Assembly: GCF_020184175.1 (NCBI RefSeq)
Contig: NW_026083144.1
Location: 1-64,000, forward strand
DNA length: 64,000 nucleotides
Direction: 5' to 3'
From: Aphis gossypii
Lineage: Eukaryota > Arthropoda > Insecta > Hemiptera > Aphididae
The position numbers and the translations under genes are program-made. The notes below the pieces were generated by a model that was not told the DNA's origin, made no database searches, and saw nothing but the letters and a program-made list of their open reading frames with translations. Below are positions 33,321-45,272 of the stretch, piece by piece; the first letter of the stretch is position 1, and each line of letters starts with the position of its first letter.

Positions 33321-36300
33321 CTATTTTGGTTGATTTAGTTTTAGTTTCTGGAACCAAAATAGTGTCACTATAACCTGTATAAACTCAATATCGTCCAACT
33401 TATTATTATTATTCAGGACCTTAGTTGATTTAATCGATTTTTTGGATTTTTCTACAGGAAATCCATCGATTGCAGGAACGTTTGGTTTAATAAAATTGTT
33501 TTTGACTTCTTCTTGTACAATTTGGTCATCAACAGTCTCAGAATATTTTTCTATTTCCTTGAAAGTATCTATGTCCATAACCAGAATAGGTCTGTGATCA
33601 CTTATGAGGGACTCGTACACCAAAGCTGCAATGTCAACATTTGTAATGACATTGTCAATGGTTGTTCCGTGATCTGTAGTAATACCGTCAACCAATATTT
33701 TGTAATTGAAATGTTTTAATATTTGAACTAGTTGTTTTGGCGGTTTGTTGAAGTTTACATTGAAATCACCAATAAAGATAACATTGTTTTTGGTGGAAGC
33801 TACCGTTTCAATGAAATCACAAAGCTTCTGTACAGGAAAATTTGGCGATGAATATATCCCAATATAGGTAATATTTTCAATGATGATTTCAATTGCTTCT
33901 AAGTGTGTCTTTTTCTTTTGATCTTGAAGCAATGTTGTGCTGCAGATTATTTCTTTATGATTAATGGATTCTCCAACAAAACAAATTGAACCACTTTTAC
34001 CATTTGCATGTATACTGTCTATTCTACAGCATTCAGTATGGTTCTTAATGGTATATGTGTCAGTTGATTTTGAACCAGTTTCTTGGAAGAACATTATTTT
34101 AGATTGTAAAAGAACGGTATCCGCATTAATATGAGCTTCATATTTTTTAAAAGACCTTATATTGTGTGACATGCAGGAGAGTGGCATGTTGTGTGTCACA
34201 ATTCTAGAAAAGCGCGGAATAAGAGCACAACTTGGTGTCCTGAGTCTGCACATTTCATGTTCAACTTTTGCAGAAGGTTTTGGTGGCTTTGCAGGAAAGT
34301 AATCTATACGCAAACCTTGAGCAGAAGTTGCTCGACTACATCCTACATATAACATATTGCACTTCAAGAATTTTTGGGGTATATGAAATGCTACAGATTG
34401 ATATGTGGCACCTTGACTTTTGTGTACCGTCATTGCCAAAGCTTCCACTAAGGGCAATTGCATTCTAGTTACTTTATGGTGTTCTACATTACCAAGTTGA
34501 AATTCTAATTTTATAATTTCAATTGGTGTCCACTTGCACATATCATCTGTGTGTTCGCCTTCGGGTTTTAGTTTGTTTTTTATCTTCTGTCTGGTTAGTG
34601 ACCCCACATCTGACTCATCAAACTTGATCCAAACTCTTTTTGCAACTTCTTTACCTCCTGCAGTCTGTCCTTTGTTTATTTGCATGAGTTCTCCGATTGC
34701 ACCGTTCACTATGCCGTCTTCGGTTGAAATGTTTGCTATCACCATGTATTTAGCTGTTTCTTTTAAAAGTAACCTTAAAGCTAAACCCATAGTCTTTTGT
34801 CGTGGCAGTTTCTTGGCAGATTCAATATCCGATCGTTTTGCAGACGTATCAATGGCTTCGGATATAAAACTAACTTGATTCATAGAGTTAAGCACTCTCC
34901 TGTTCATTTCGTCGACTTCGTTATTAGTAGCCCAAAGATGCATTACTTGAAGTTGAAAAGTAATGTCTAGGTGGGTTATAAGATTTTGAAAATATTTTAC
35001 ATCAGCTTCCTCCAACTGTCCTCTGGCCAACTTTGTTAACATCATTGCAAATTGTTTGTCATCTTTTTGGCGAATTATTTCAGTCAACTCATAAAACTTG
35101 AATGTTTCCCAAATAGATTTAATCGATAACATTTCTACAGCACTTGGAAATTTAGACAATATTTCTTCAAAACTATCGTACAATGGTGTTGCTAATACCG
35201 GTGCTAATTGAAAGAAATCGCCAAACACTATTACATTTATGTCCCCAAATGGTTTATTTATTCTTAATATAGACCTCAATCGTTGATCAATGTATCCCAG
35301 TGTTTTTATGCCAACCATGGAAATTTCATCAATTATCAAAAGTTTTACATTGGCAAACTGACAACGTAGTGTATTTGAAATATCTGAACTTAACTTTGGT
35401 AACAATCCGGCAATTTGATTCAATGGTAATTTGAATGCGGAATGAAGTGTTAATCCTTTTATTCCATATGCAGCTTTACCTGTTGGTGCTGTCAGCAATA
35501 CGGGAGGAAGTGACAGATCATCTATATCTGGTCTAATATTTGCTATCCGAATTACAGATTGTGCTAATGCACGTATAAGCATTGACTTTCCAGCTCCCGC
35601 TGGTCCAGTGACAAATACCTTCATCGCAGGATGACCTTTTCCCCACAATAGACTTCTTATGACATTAGTTGTATGATATAAGAGTTGGCGTTGACCGTCA
35701 TTTAGACATCCGATTAAGTCTTTAAACTGTTCATTGTCTATCAGGTGCACTATTATCTTACCATCATCTTTAGGTGAATCTACATCTGATGTATTGGTAT
35801 TTTCAACATAATCTCCAACTTCGTTTATTAGTACATCGTCTGGTACCCAATCTTCATCGTCTACAAGCTGATTATTGTTACGGCCTTGTTCTCCTTCTAT
35901 TTGAATTTCATTATCGTCTAATTGGGTTTCTTCTACTTTATTAAACTGTTGGTACAACTTTTTTATTTGATCAATGTTTGTTTCATACACTTGTTTACAG
36001 TTAATATCTAACAAATCAGTTTTTTCATCGCGCCATGGTAAAAATAACATAATATTTTCTCTGTAAAAGTCTTGTTCATTTTTATCCACATTAAACCTAA
36101 CATACCGTATGATTTTTCTGATTTTACTTTTATGTATATACTTGTTTGGTTTTCCGATTAGAGTGGAGTCAATCGGATAAGTGGTATCAGGTTCATTATC
36201 AGTGTCAGAATCAGAACTGTTGTTAGCCGGTTTTTTTTTACCGCGAACTTCATAATTGGAGCCAAATTCTGCTAAAGTTACATCTTGAAGACTATGTGGT

Positions 36301-39300
36301 CTACATGAATAGTATTCATTGAGACCGTCAAAAAAAATGTCGTCAGATTTTGGATCCATTTCTCCTCTAACTGCCATTGGTTTCAACATTCGAGTTCTTT
36401 TATCAGGATGGCTAGTGTTTATAAATATATACCCAGTTGAAGTATTGCATTGCTTCATACCTAAGCAAGTATACACTGCTTCCTGTGCAGAGATTTCTTG
36501 ACTCCCTGAAAAAGTTGACGCTATTTTTTTCAGTTGTTCTTTAACCGATAAATCAGTAGAAGACTTAAGATTTTCGACAATGTCTCTCATTAGTTTTGAT
36601 ATTCCACGTTGGCTTTTTCCAATATACTCGATTACATATCTAACACAAGAATAAACGTCCAATATGAACTGTATATCCATGTTAGATTGCCATAACGGAA
36701 ATAATTTTTCTTTGAATCCAGAAATCATTCGTTGTTTTATTGTACGTTTTAGAAAAACTGTTGGCCGTCTGATAACAGTTCGAATAATGGATTTATATTC
36801 ATTAACATCTTTAATTGACAATTTTTGTAAAATGTCTTCTAATGATGGATCTGAAGATGAATCACTGTCCTTGAAGTCCCTGAGGTATTGCAGAAGTTTT
36901 TCATATTGTAGGGTACGAATTTTTCTTATGATCGGATTACTTATGTCTTCTTTTAACGGAGTTAATATACAGGTTTCATCCATTGGCGGATATGGTATGT
37001 TGAAGCGACACTTTTTCATTTGTTTTTCTTTGTCAGTTCTGTAACAAGTGTGTGTATGGCTATGAGTATTTTTATGCAAATACTCATGGGCCGGACTGCC
37101 ATCGTCTACCATACACGTAATGTATTTGTTGATAAGTGTTACACATGCACCAAAAGTTTCTGGTTTGGCTGGATCGAAAACAGGTGCATTGTCTAACCAC
37201 AATAGCATGTGTACATGTGGACTGCCCCTATGTTGATATTCGACACGATAAAAGAAATGTTTCACACTGTGTTCTTTGAAAATAACATTTTTGGACTTGA
37301 TCAATTTAAAAAGTGCTCTAAACCTATGATCAAAATAAGTAGCACAAACAACTGGGTCTTGTCGAATTAAATCTGATTTTTGTGCATAAGTTAGGACAGT
37401 ATCATCAGACAACGTTTTGGAGTAACGCAGTTTATACAAAATCTTTAACAGATCAGTCCAAGTTGATTCACTAGGGCTAAATGTTAAGAATAATGTCGGT
37501 TGACCTTCTTGACGCACCATGGCAAAAACATTTTTTCTCAGCGCTGCAAGATATGAAGGTGAATTTTGTACGTTGTGTAACATTCGTTATCCTTGATCGT
37601 TATCTATCATTTTGTTTAGAACAGCTGGATTTGCTACGTCATTCGCAGTTGTGTTTCCTTTTTTGTTTTTTCGTAAAACAATTTGCACATTGCTTGCAAT
37701 GAGTTTTTGAAGTAATACTTTGCATTTAAAAAACTAGTTAGATGAGTCCGATGCAAACCTTCGATCTACATTCAGCAGTTCAGACCTTACTACTTTTGAG
37801 TAATTTTTTAAAGGTAATTTATTTGTACGTGGATGCCCACCAAATAAATCAGGAAAAGCTTTTTCCTCTGCATGGTCATCAATAAGAATAGATAACGGTT
37901 TCATGCCTTCGCCTGGTGCAAAAGAAACAAAATCACAGTTTTCAATCATCGTGTCCATTGATCCCGGATTGATTGGTTCAATATTTGTGTCTTCATCGTC
38001 TGTTTCTTCACTTTCGTGATCCGAGCTGTTTTCTAAACTTTTTGTTGTTTCTGACACATGCACCAGCCAATTTTTGTCTATTACAGCATCTTTATATAGA
38101 GGTTTTTTAATCAAATCATTCAATGCTAATACTACTAATGATGGTCTGACATTTTGATAAAGATAATGCTGTTTAAAGCACCATTTTCTTTTTAATTTTA
38201 CCTTCATCATCTTAACTGCAGCTAAATTTTCAGCACGCCTTGGCAAAATAGATGTAGTCTTAGTCAGATCTATTGGAACATTGATAACGTTACCTTTAAT
38301 TTTCAGCTGTCCATCACTGCGAAGACATTTGAATATTTTCATAAACGGTAATCTAAGGGAAACCATTTGCTTTTCTATTTGATTTAATTGCATAACTGAA
38401 GACGGAACACTGTTTAACTCATAACCATTTCCTATGTACAACGGAGGAACTTTGGATTTTTTTATATGTGGAAGACAACTGGAACATATCGTCACAGTAT
38501 TCTTGGCATCACTTGGAATTGACATCCCCAATCGACTGAAGATATCAGAGTTGCATTTATTGACACTGGATGGGAAACGTAATCTATGACACGAATAACA
38601 TTTTTCTGATAAACCTTGAGACCTTTTCAAAATATATTCAGATATCAAAACATCTTCCTTCTGCCTGGTTTCATTTAATTTTTGCCGTTCTCGTTTTTTA
38701 TAAGAAATTGAATTTGGTGTTTTTTTTTTTAGTAGATACATTTTGACATAGGCTACTATCTGATGGTAATCTTCGCTTTCTCATGTTTCGAACATTTTGA
38801 ATTTGATGTGTTTTTTTGAAAACTGGATTTTCCATTCGTTTCAATCTGTTCTTCACACTGGCAACCTTGTTTGCATTTTTTATAACTGGATCTTGCAATC
38901 GTTTCAACATGCTCTTACGACTGGCGATCTGGTTGGCTTTTTTAACATCCGGATCTTGCAGTCGTTTCAACATGCTCTTACGACTGGCGATCTGGTTGGC
39001 TTTTTTAACATCCGGATCTTGCAGTCGTTTCAACATGCTCTTACGATTGGCGATCTGGTTTGCTTTTTTAACAACCGGATCTTGCAGTCGTTTCAACATG
39101 CTCTTACGACTGGCGATCTGGTTGGCTTTTTTAACATCCGGATCTTGCAGTCGTTTCAACATGCTCTTAAAACTGGCGATCTGGTTTGCTTTTTTAACAA
39201 CCGGATCTTGCAGTCGTTTCAACATGCTCTTACGACTGGCGATCTGGTTGGCTTTTTTAACATCCGGATCTTGCAGTCGTTTCAACATGCTCTTACGACT

Positions 39301-39588
39301 GGCGATCTGGTTGGCTTTTTTAACATCCGGATCTTGCAGTCGTTTCAACATGCTCTTACGGCTGGCGATCTGATTAGCTTTCTTTAAAACTGGGTCTTTC
39401 AATCGTTTTATTGTACTTTTTAAATTTAACAATTTTCTTTGATTTGTAGCAACAATATCATCAGGCGCACGGCTTAATTGTTTTCTCAATTTATCCTTTT
39501 CAAGTTCTTGCAAATGAAGAACAATGTTTTCGCGTGATATTTTTATTGCTTCTTTTTTATTTTGTGTACGTTTACTCGGACGTCCCAT
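33321..39588 (-). pseudogene. Helentron Rep-helicase-EEP polyprotein, three lesions
   Basis: Likely start at 39588 (MGRPSKRTQ). The first part (to 38698) contains tandem 21-residue repeats. A frame change at an 11-base A-run near 38720 leads into a DUF6570-like part at 38741-37734 (CYSCHRLRFPSS, VPSSVMQLNQIEKQMVSLRL). The same frame then meets TAG at 37736-37734 and TAA at 37586-37584 before the 1420-residue open part. There lie the HUH motif (GSPHVHMLLWL, residues 120-130), paired tyrosines (VRYVIEYIGKSQRG), Walker A (GPAGAGKS near 35600), Walker B (LLIIDEISMVG), and EEP motifs (IFIGDFNVNF near 33770, SDHRPILV near 33590). Rep nicks and rolls the circle, PIF1 unwinds, and EEP is the acquired nuclease. 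Only three small changes break a frame of about 2000 codons, so the copy is fairly young. Confidence 0.88.
38865..39400 (-). repeat. 63-bp coding minisatellite, about 8 close copies plus diverged flanks
   Basis: A 63-bp unit (21 codons, consensus NQIASRKSMLKRLQDP plus DVKKA) repeats about eight times with few changes, with older diverged units at both sides (STIKRLKDPVLKK; RLKRMENPVFKK). It encodes a basic helical N-terminal repeat of the Helentron protein. Both other + strand frames also stay open across it, which is a side effect of the period being a multiple of three. Confidence 0.92.
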
Positions 39589-39621
39589 TATATGAAAAAA
39601 AATATATATATAATAAGACAA

Positions 39622-40047
39622 AAATAAATAAATAAAAATAAACTTACAGCTAAAAAAAACCTTAATACTAAAAGTTTAAAAAAAAAAAAAAAAACAACAA
39701 CAACTGCTACCTCTGTCAAACAAAAAAAAATATACAAAATTAACTGATAATTAGAGTATATAATATTATAAAATTTAACTTGAAAATTACCTTAACACAA
39801 GTCACAATCACAGAAATCCAATAAATGAATCGAGAAAAAACGAAAATGATCTAAAACAAAATTATGAATGTTACCAAAAAGAAATATATAATAAAACACC
39901 TGAATTTTAGTAGCACCGCTATTATAATATGATAGAGTGTAAGGACACAACCTTAACATATTTGACATTTACAATTCATATACAAATACATAATAGATTC
40001 CTAATTTATTCATTTTCCTTTATTAAATAAAAGTTATTTTTTTTTAA
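39622..40047. other. Helentron upstream flank, no gene
   Basis: A-rich runs (near 39676-39693) and AT-rich DNA. Presumed 5' leader of the Helentron on the - strand; no terminal signature was recognised. Confidence 0.35.
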
Positions 40048-40468
40048 GAGGATGCTACCCGTGCATTTGTTGTCTCCGTCACACACACACCCGACATACC
40101 AAAATTTCGTTCACTAGTTTCAATAGTGGACTGTTAATTTTGATATTGGAGTAAATTGACCAATTATACAATTTTTATATAATAACATTATCTGTGTTTA
40201 AGCGTTGGCTTCTATTCTATAGTTTAATTTTCAAGCGGGATATGAGCATTTTTAATTTGTGATATTTCACTGCATACTTGCTCATAGTATGCTTGAAAAA
40301 ATTGAAAAATCGTCAAAAGCACAGATCACGTTCTTACCTAAAAGTTTGATAATAGGTCAATTTAATCTAATATCAAAACTAACAGCACATTATTGAAACT
40401 AGTGAACGAAATTTTGCTATATCGGCTGTGTGTAAGACGGAGACAACAAATGCATGGGTAGCGTCCTC
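40048..40468. mobile_element. TTAA-flanked MITE, copy B (421 bp)
   Basis: TTAA lies at 40044-40047 and 40469-40472. The ends read GAGGATGCTACCCGTGCATT and AATGCATGGGTAGCGTCCTC, which pair well; TTGTTGTCTCCGTC and GACGGAGACAACAA extend the arms. Inner blocks (ACTAGTTTCAATA, TATTGAAACTAGT) lengthen the inverted repeat. It belongs to the same family as 16259-16621 and carries no gene. Confidence 0.87.
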
Positions 40469-40472
40469 TTAA

Positions 40473-41344
40473 TAAATAATAAATATATCTAATATTTTAA
40501 AAATTAGGTACAATTAAAATATTAAATAATATCTCCTACTCATAGTATCTAATAAGTAAATATGTAAAAAGGAACATAGAAAAAAACTTTAAAATTAATT
40601 ATGTTTTGTTTACATTTCTTATGAATAAATCGTTCTTTAAACAAATTAATGTTATTTTACTACCAAGAAAAGTAATTAGAATATTGATTTAGTTAATGAA
40701 TAATAAATTCAATAATATAATTTTGTAATTTATTGTTATTTTATTATGATAAAAAATGTGTTAATATTTTTTTCAAACATGACTTAATAAGACAAAAAAC
40801 ATAAACTGTTTTTTGTTATACACACGTTCTTATGTTTTTAATAAAAACTAGTATCATACTTTAGTATTATGAGTAATTGTTATAAATTCACTTAATTAAT
40901 ATAAGTTCATTACTCTCAAATATATTTTATCACTTCATTATTAACGGTATAAAAATTTTTAATTTAATTATTTTTATAGAAAACATGGATATAAATACAT
41001 ATTATGATATAATATAAGTTGTTAGACAACTATCAATCCCTCTATTTCAGATTTGTGACTTAACCAAGTTTACACTAACCTATTGATATACAAATTTAAG
41101 CCACATTCATATGACAATAATATTATCCATTCAATTAACCAGCAAAATTGACTGATCTAAATGTTTAATATAAATAATTATTACAGTAATATTCAATAAT
41201 CAAACGCTAAATATTTTATGGAATCAAAAAAAAAAACGTTAAGAATCTAAAATTAAAGAGCTTTATTTATATTTAACTATTATAGGTATTTATTATTGTT
41301 TAACACGAAAATCATAATATACGAGTACTTTTTAATTGGTAATC
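40473..41344. other. Gene-free AT-rich stretch
   Basis: Mostly A/T with no open frame of interest and no clear repeat ends. Nothing is recognised. Confidence 0.5.
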
Positions 41345-41425
41345 AGTCAAAAAGTCTATGGAAAAAAAGTCCGAACACATGTTTAGTGTCGGACAAACAA
41401 AAAGTCCGAAAATACAAATTATTCT
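41345..41425. repeat. Left terminal repeat of an outer element (partner at 60970-61055)
   Basis: Copies of AAAAAGTCCG and GTCGGACAAA occur here and, inverted, at 60970-61055 (CCGGACTTTTTGTC, TTTTTGTCCGACTATA, ACGGACTTTTCTTCAG). The pair would be the imperfect ends of a MITE of about 0.6 kb that was split by the 19-kb hAT-3 composite. No duplication was found for it. Confidence 0.4.
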
Positions 41426-42602
41426 ATTAAATTTTCATTTATAATTGTATAATTTATTATCCATTTTAATCAATTTTAATAGGTATTTTAATATACACAT
41501 ATTTATCTAGAATCTAGATCTATATAATTTTTGTTCTTTTATATAATAATCATGGTAATATTGATTATTGCTTGTAGGTACATAATATAATTTTATGGTA
41601 GCTAACATGTAGACATACAGCCACATATCATAGCGATAGATATATCTTAGAATTTAGATCCAGAGCCGGCCTTAGGGGGGAGCGAGGCCTAGGGCAAATT
41701 TTTTTAGTGTAAAGACTTTTTTTTTCTTATTTGTAATTCCGTAAACGGTAATTCTAATTTTTTAGTTGGTAAATTTTTGAGACCGTATCCACTCAATAAT
41801 AATATGGTGCTCTTAGCATCAGAATCTTAATAATAATTAATATAATATGTAAAGGATATATGCCCCGACCTCTAGGGGTCAATCCAACAATTAAATACAT
41901 GCGCGAACATTACACGACAACCAGACCAAACGCAACATAGAGCGCGTAATTGAACCACACCTTTCAACTGAGATAAATGTATTCAAATAATGCAAATTTC
42001 AACATGTTTTTCTCATATCAGCAAGCTATATAACATTAATATATCAATATATCGACTAGTAACACTTATTGGAACAGCAAAAGATTCACCATCACGAGCC
42101 AAAGTGCCAGGAAAACCGAAGTGCGCAATCGGTCATTCTAGACGTATGCCATTATCACATATAGGCATATAAGGGCGTCAAATGTGACAACACGGTACCT
42201 TCCAGTCTGCGGTATAGTCAAGCTATATGTATACGACGATATCTATTACGCTGAAAGACCCACTCCTGGCACCGTAGTCGGACGAATATTCCTGGCACCA
42301 ATCAGTTGGAGTTAATATTCGTCCACTCGGAGTTAAGGTGTGATTCCTTAGGATGCGATTGTAGACGCGCGACTCGTGCGGCTGACGCAGTGCGACCGAA
42401 ATTTCGGCCGCACGGTACTGGTTTGTCCATTTTCATATTGTTTAGTTTCCCTACACCGCCGTAGCCGCGCGCGACAATCGCATACGACTGACGACGCGCG
42501 ACTGCGACCGCTCTGGAGGCAGTCAAAACGCATCAGCCGCGCGACTGATGACCACTCAACTTTTTTTTCGATATTGTACGTTTTGCAATTTTTTTTAAAA
42601 AA

Positions 42603-45272
42603 ATGTCCTCGAAAATTTCATTTTCTTTGGAAGAAAACACGGTTTTAGCTGAATGTGTAAGTCAACATCCATGCTTGTTCGACTTAAAACACCCAGAATA
42701 TAAAGACCTACAGGTGAGGGAAAATGTTTGGAAGGAGATATCATCTGTTTTAACAAAAAGTGGTAAGTGGTATTTTTTTTTTTTTGCTAAATCAATTTAT
42801 AATATATTTGTTATAATATTATAAAATAGGTAAATTGATTAAATTGATTTAAGCAGTATAAAATAATAAATGTTTAATTAACATTAAAATAAAATAATAA
42901 TAATCATTTAATATCAATTAGTGAATAAAATAATGTCATTAACATAACTCGTATTAAATATAATAATATGTACATTATAAAAAACATAAGTAAAAATTAG
43001 TTGTCTTTTTTTTGTGTTTGGTGGTCTTGCCATGGAACAGCTCCTTCTTCGCTATTGAAAAATTTTTTAAATTCATCTTACCAAAAATCCTTCAAAATTA
43101 GCATACCCACCTGATCGAACAAGAGCCATCATGTTTTGTGTAGGTGCAGTTTCATTATGGTCAAAATTATAATAATATTTAGAAGTATTTTCTATGTATC
43201 TACTCCTAAGTAGATTATGGAGGCAGCAAGCTGTTAGTACTAGGTGGTCAGTAGTTTCCGTTTTTAAAGCGATAGGAGTATAAAATACTCTAAATATTTG
43301 ACTCAAGAGTCCAAAACTATTTTCCGCAGTTCTTCTTGCTCTAGACAAACGATAGTTAAAAATAGTTTTTTCGTAGTCTTTTCGAGCTTCTCCACGTGTG
43401 TATGGTCGCATCATATGTGTCTCCAGACGAAACGCTTCGTCCCCAACATGAACATATGGCAAAGTTTGACTCGAAGTAGGAAGTTTTTCATTTGGAGGAA
43501 GTAATTTCCCTGTTTAATTAACATATACAAACTTGATCTTGAAAATATCCCACTATCGCCTTCTTTACCATACGAACCAATATCGACGTAAATAAATTTA
43601 CAGTTTGCATCAACTATAGCTAGTAAAACAATAGAAAAAAAGTCTTTGTAGTTGAAAAATAATGTACCACTCTTTCCTGGACAAAATATTCGTATATGTT
43701 TCCCATCGATTGAACCTACACAATTGGGAAAATTCCATTTTTCCCAAAAATCACGAGCAATTTGAATCAAATCTTCTTTCGATGGAGATTTTAATAATAT
43801 ACCAGGCAATCGTAAGCTTAAACTTTTTAAGACCAACTGTATAATACGAGTTATATAACTCTGAGATATTCGAAATGCAAATCCTAAAGATCGTAATGAT
43901 TCTCCTGTAGCCATATATCTGTTAAAATTAAAACAATCCATTAATTATATAATTACAGAATATATAAATATGAAGTAGTATTGCCATAAGATTGTCTGAT
44001 TTACATTTTTTCCATATTATTCTACGGTCTAAATTTAAATATAGGTACACAAATAAATACTTGATTTTATAAAATATGAATATACGATGTATATCATGTA
44101 GGAAATTCCTAAATACAATTCATTGTATGACAAAAATAAATAATTAATTTTATAAATAATATACCTAGTATTAGGTATTACACTCACTAATCGAACATAA
44201 TGCATGAAAGACAAAAATAAATATGACATTTTACATTTTATATGGAAAGTTTTCTTGTCTTGACGATAAACAATGTATATAAATAATATATATAAAAGGA
44301 AATTAACGTAATAATAAATTATGGAATAAGACAATAAAAATGTGTGTTTTTTTTTTTTTTTACTCGCACTGGATATTAATTTAGTTTTTCATCGACATTT
44401 TTTGGTTGTCGTATAGTTGATGATTGCAAAAAGCGTTGGCGTAACATAAAAGATACGTACAATAGAAAAAAAAGAAGCAGAAATTTGGGTACTGGATCAG
44501 CTGCAAAAAATAAGCCCACCAAGTGGCAGCTCGCTGATATTTTATCTTTCCTTGACGTGGCAGCTTATGAAAGACCGTAAGATATTTTTTCACCGAGCTT
44601 ATCTAGCTAGGTGCAAAGGATTGATAAATAATAAAAATTATTATTTACAGGAGTGTGTCTAACATATTATTAAATGAAGAAGATATAGACGAAGACGATC
44701 ACACTGATGCTGCTAACGAAACAGAAATATTTAATGATAGTATGCTGAGTGAAAAAAACGTTGAGGAAAATGAACCACAGCCATCATCTTTGATGCTTGA
44801 ACATGAAACCACCAAACAAAAACTGACCGCTGATTCAAAAACAAACAAAAAAGTGAAGCGAAGTGATGCCTTAATAGAAGTTTTAAACAAAAGAAGCCAA
44901 GAAAGGAACAAGTTGATGGAAGAACTGACAAAAATTGAAGACGACGATCCTATCGACGCCTTTTTTAAAAGTATGGCGTTAACAGTAAAACAATTTTCTC
45001 CAGACTTAAAAGTAAAAGCAAAATTGGATATATTACGTATTGTTAGTGAACTAGAGCTAAAAAATAATCATCAAAAAGATAATATGCCAGCTTCTCAAGT
45101 TCCAACTCGGCCTTCTACAAGTTATGAATTTCCAAAATCTGTGCATCTTTGTCCTCCAGAAAACCGATTTGAAAATTCCCTCGGTATAGGAGATTATTCC
45201 ACATCAACATCATTAGATAGTGAATATACGGATCTATCCGGTGATTATTGGCCTCAATCATCAAATAATTGA
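42603..45272 (+). CDS. Harbinger-2a MADF-BESS protein (3 exons, 313 residues)
   Basis: DNA-binding partner of the Harbinger transposase. Exons are 42603-42762, 44417-44576 and 44651-45272, with donors GTAAG and acceptors ATAG and ACAG; the phases agree and the total is a multiple of three. MADF parts are LAECVSQHPCLFDLKHPEY and ENVWKEISSVL in exon 1, then VDDCKKRWRNIKDTYNRK and WQLADILSFLDVAAYERP in exon 2. Exon 3 holds an acidic linker and a BESS motif (DPIDAFFKSMALTVKQFSPD, LKVKAKLDILRIVSELEL). It lacks one codon in exon 1 and one codon near 45180 compared with the 3' copy. The transposase's second exon lies within its first intron on the other strand. Confidence 0.82.

Larger units (their letters stand above)
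32784..39621 (-). mobile_element. Helentron-type Helitron, termini not identified
   Basis: The strand encodes, in order, a repeat-rich N-terminus, a DUF6570-like region, a HUH replication initiator, a PIF1-type helicase, an endonuclease/exonuclease/phosphatase (EEP) nuclease and a protease-like segment. That order up to EEP is the Helentron plan. The 3' side is interrupted by Harbinger-1. No terminal hairpin or CTRR end could be assigned, so the limits given are those of coding DNA only. Confidence 0.7.

Noticed and set aside
38797..39387. Two long + strand frames with repeated protein units
   Set aside because: They are the antisense frames of the 63-bp repeat. They stay open only because the period is a multiple of three and the unit has no stop.
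38865..39400. Possible CRISPR-like array
   Set aside because: Units are contiguous 63-bp coding repeats with no unique spacers, in a eukaryotic transposon.
41990..42172. 60-codon frame repeated in both LTRs (also 51959-52141)
   Set aside because: It is non-coding LTR sequence that is open by chance. The repetition reflects LTR identity, not selection.
42302..42533. Arg/Ala-rich frames in the Harbinger-2 terminal repeat (also at 52271-52453 and 46049-46255)
   Set aside because: They lie in the GC-rich inverted repeat and have no start context or homology.
44035..44593. - strand frames of 99 and 70 codons, repeated at 54007-54565
   Set aside because: They lie antisense to the MADF exon 2 region or in the transposase intron, are hydrophobic AT-driven translations, and have no motif.
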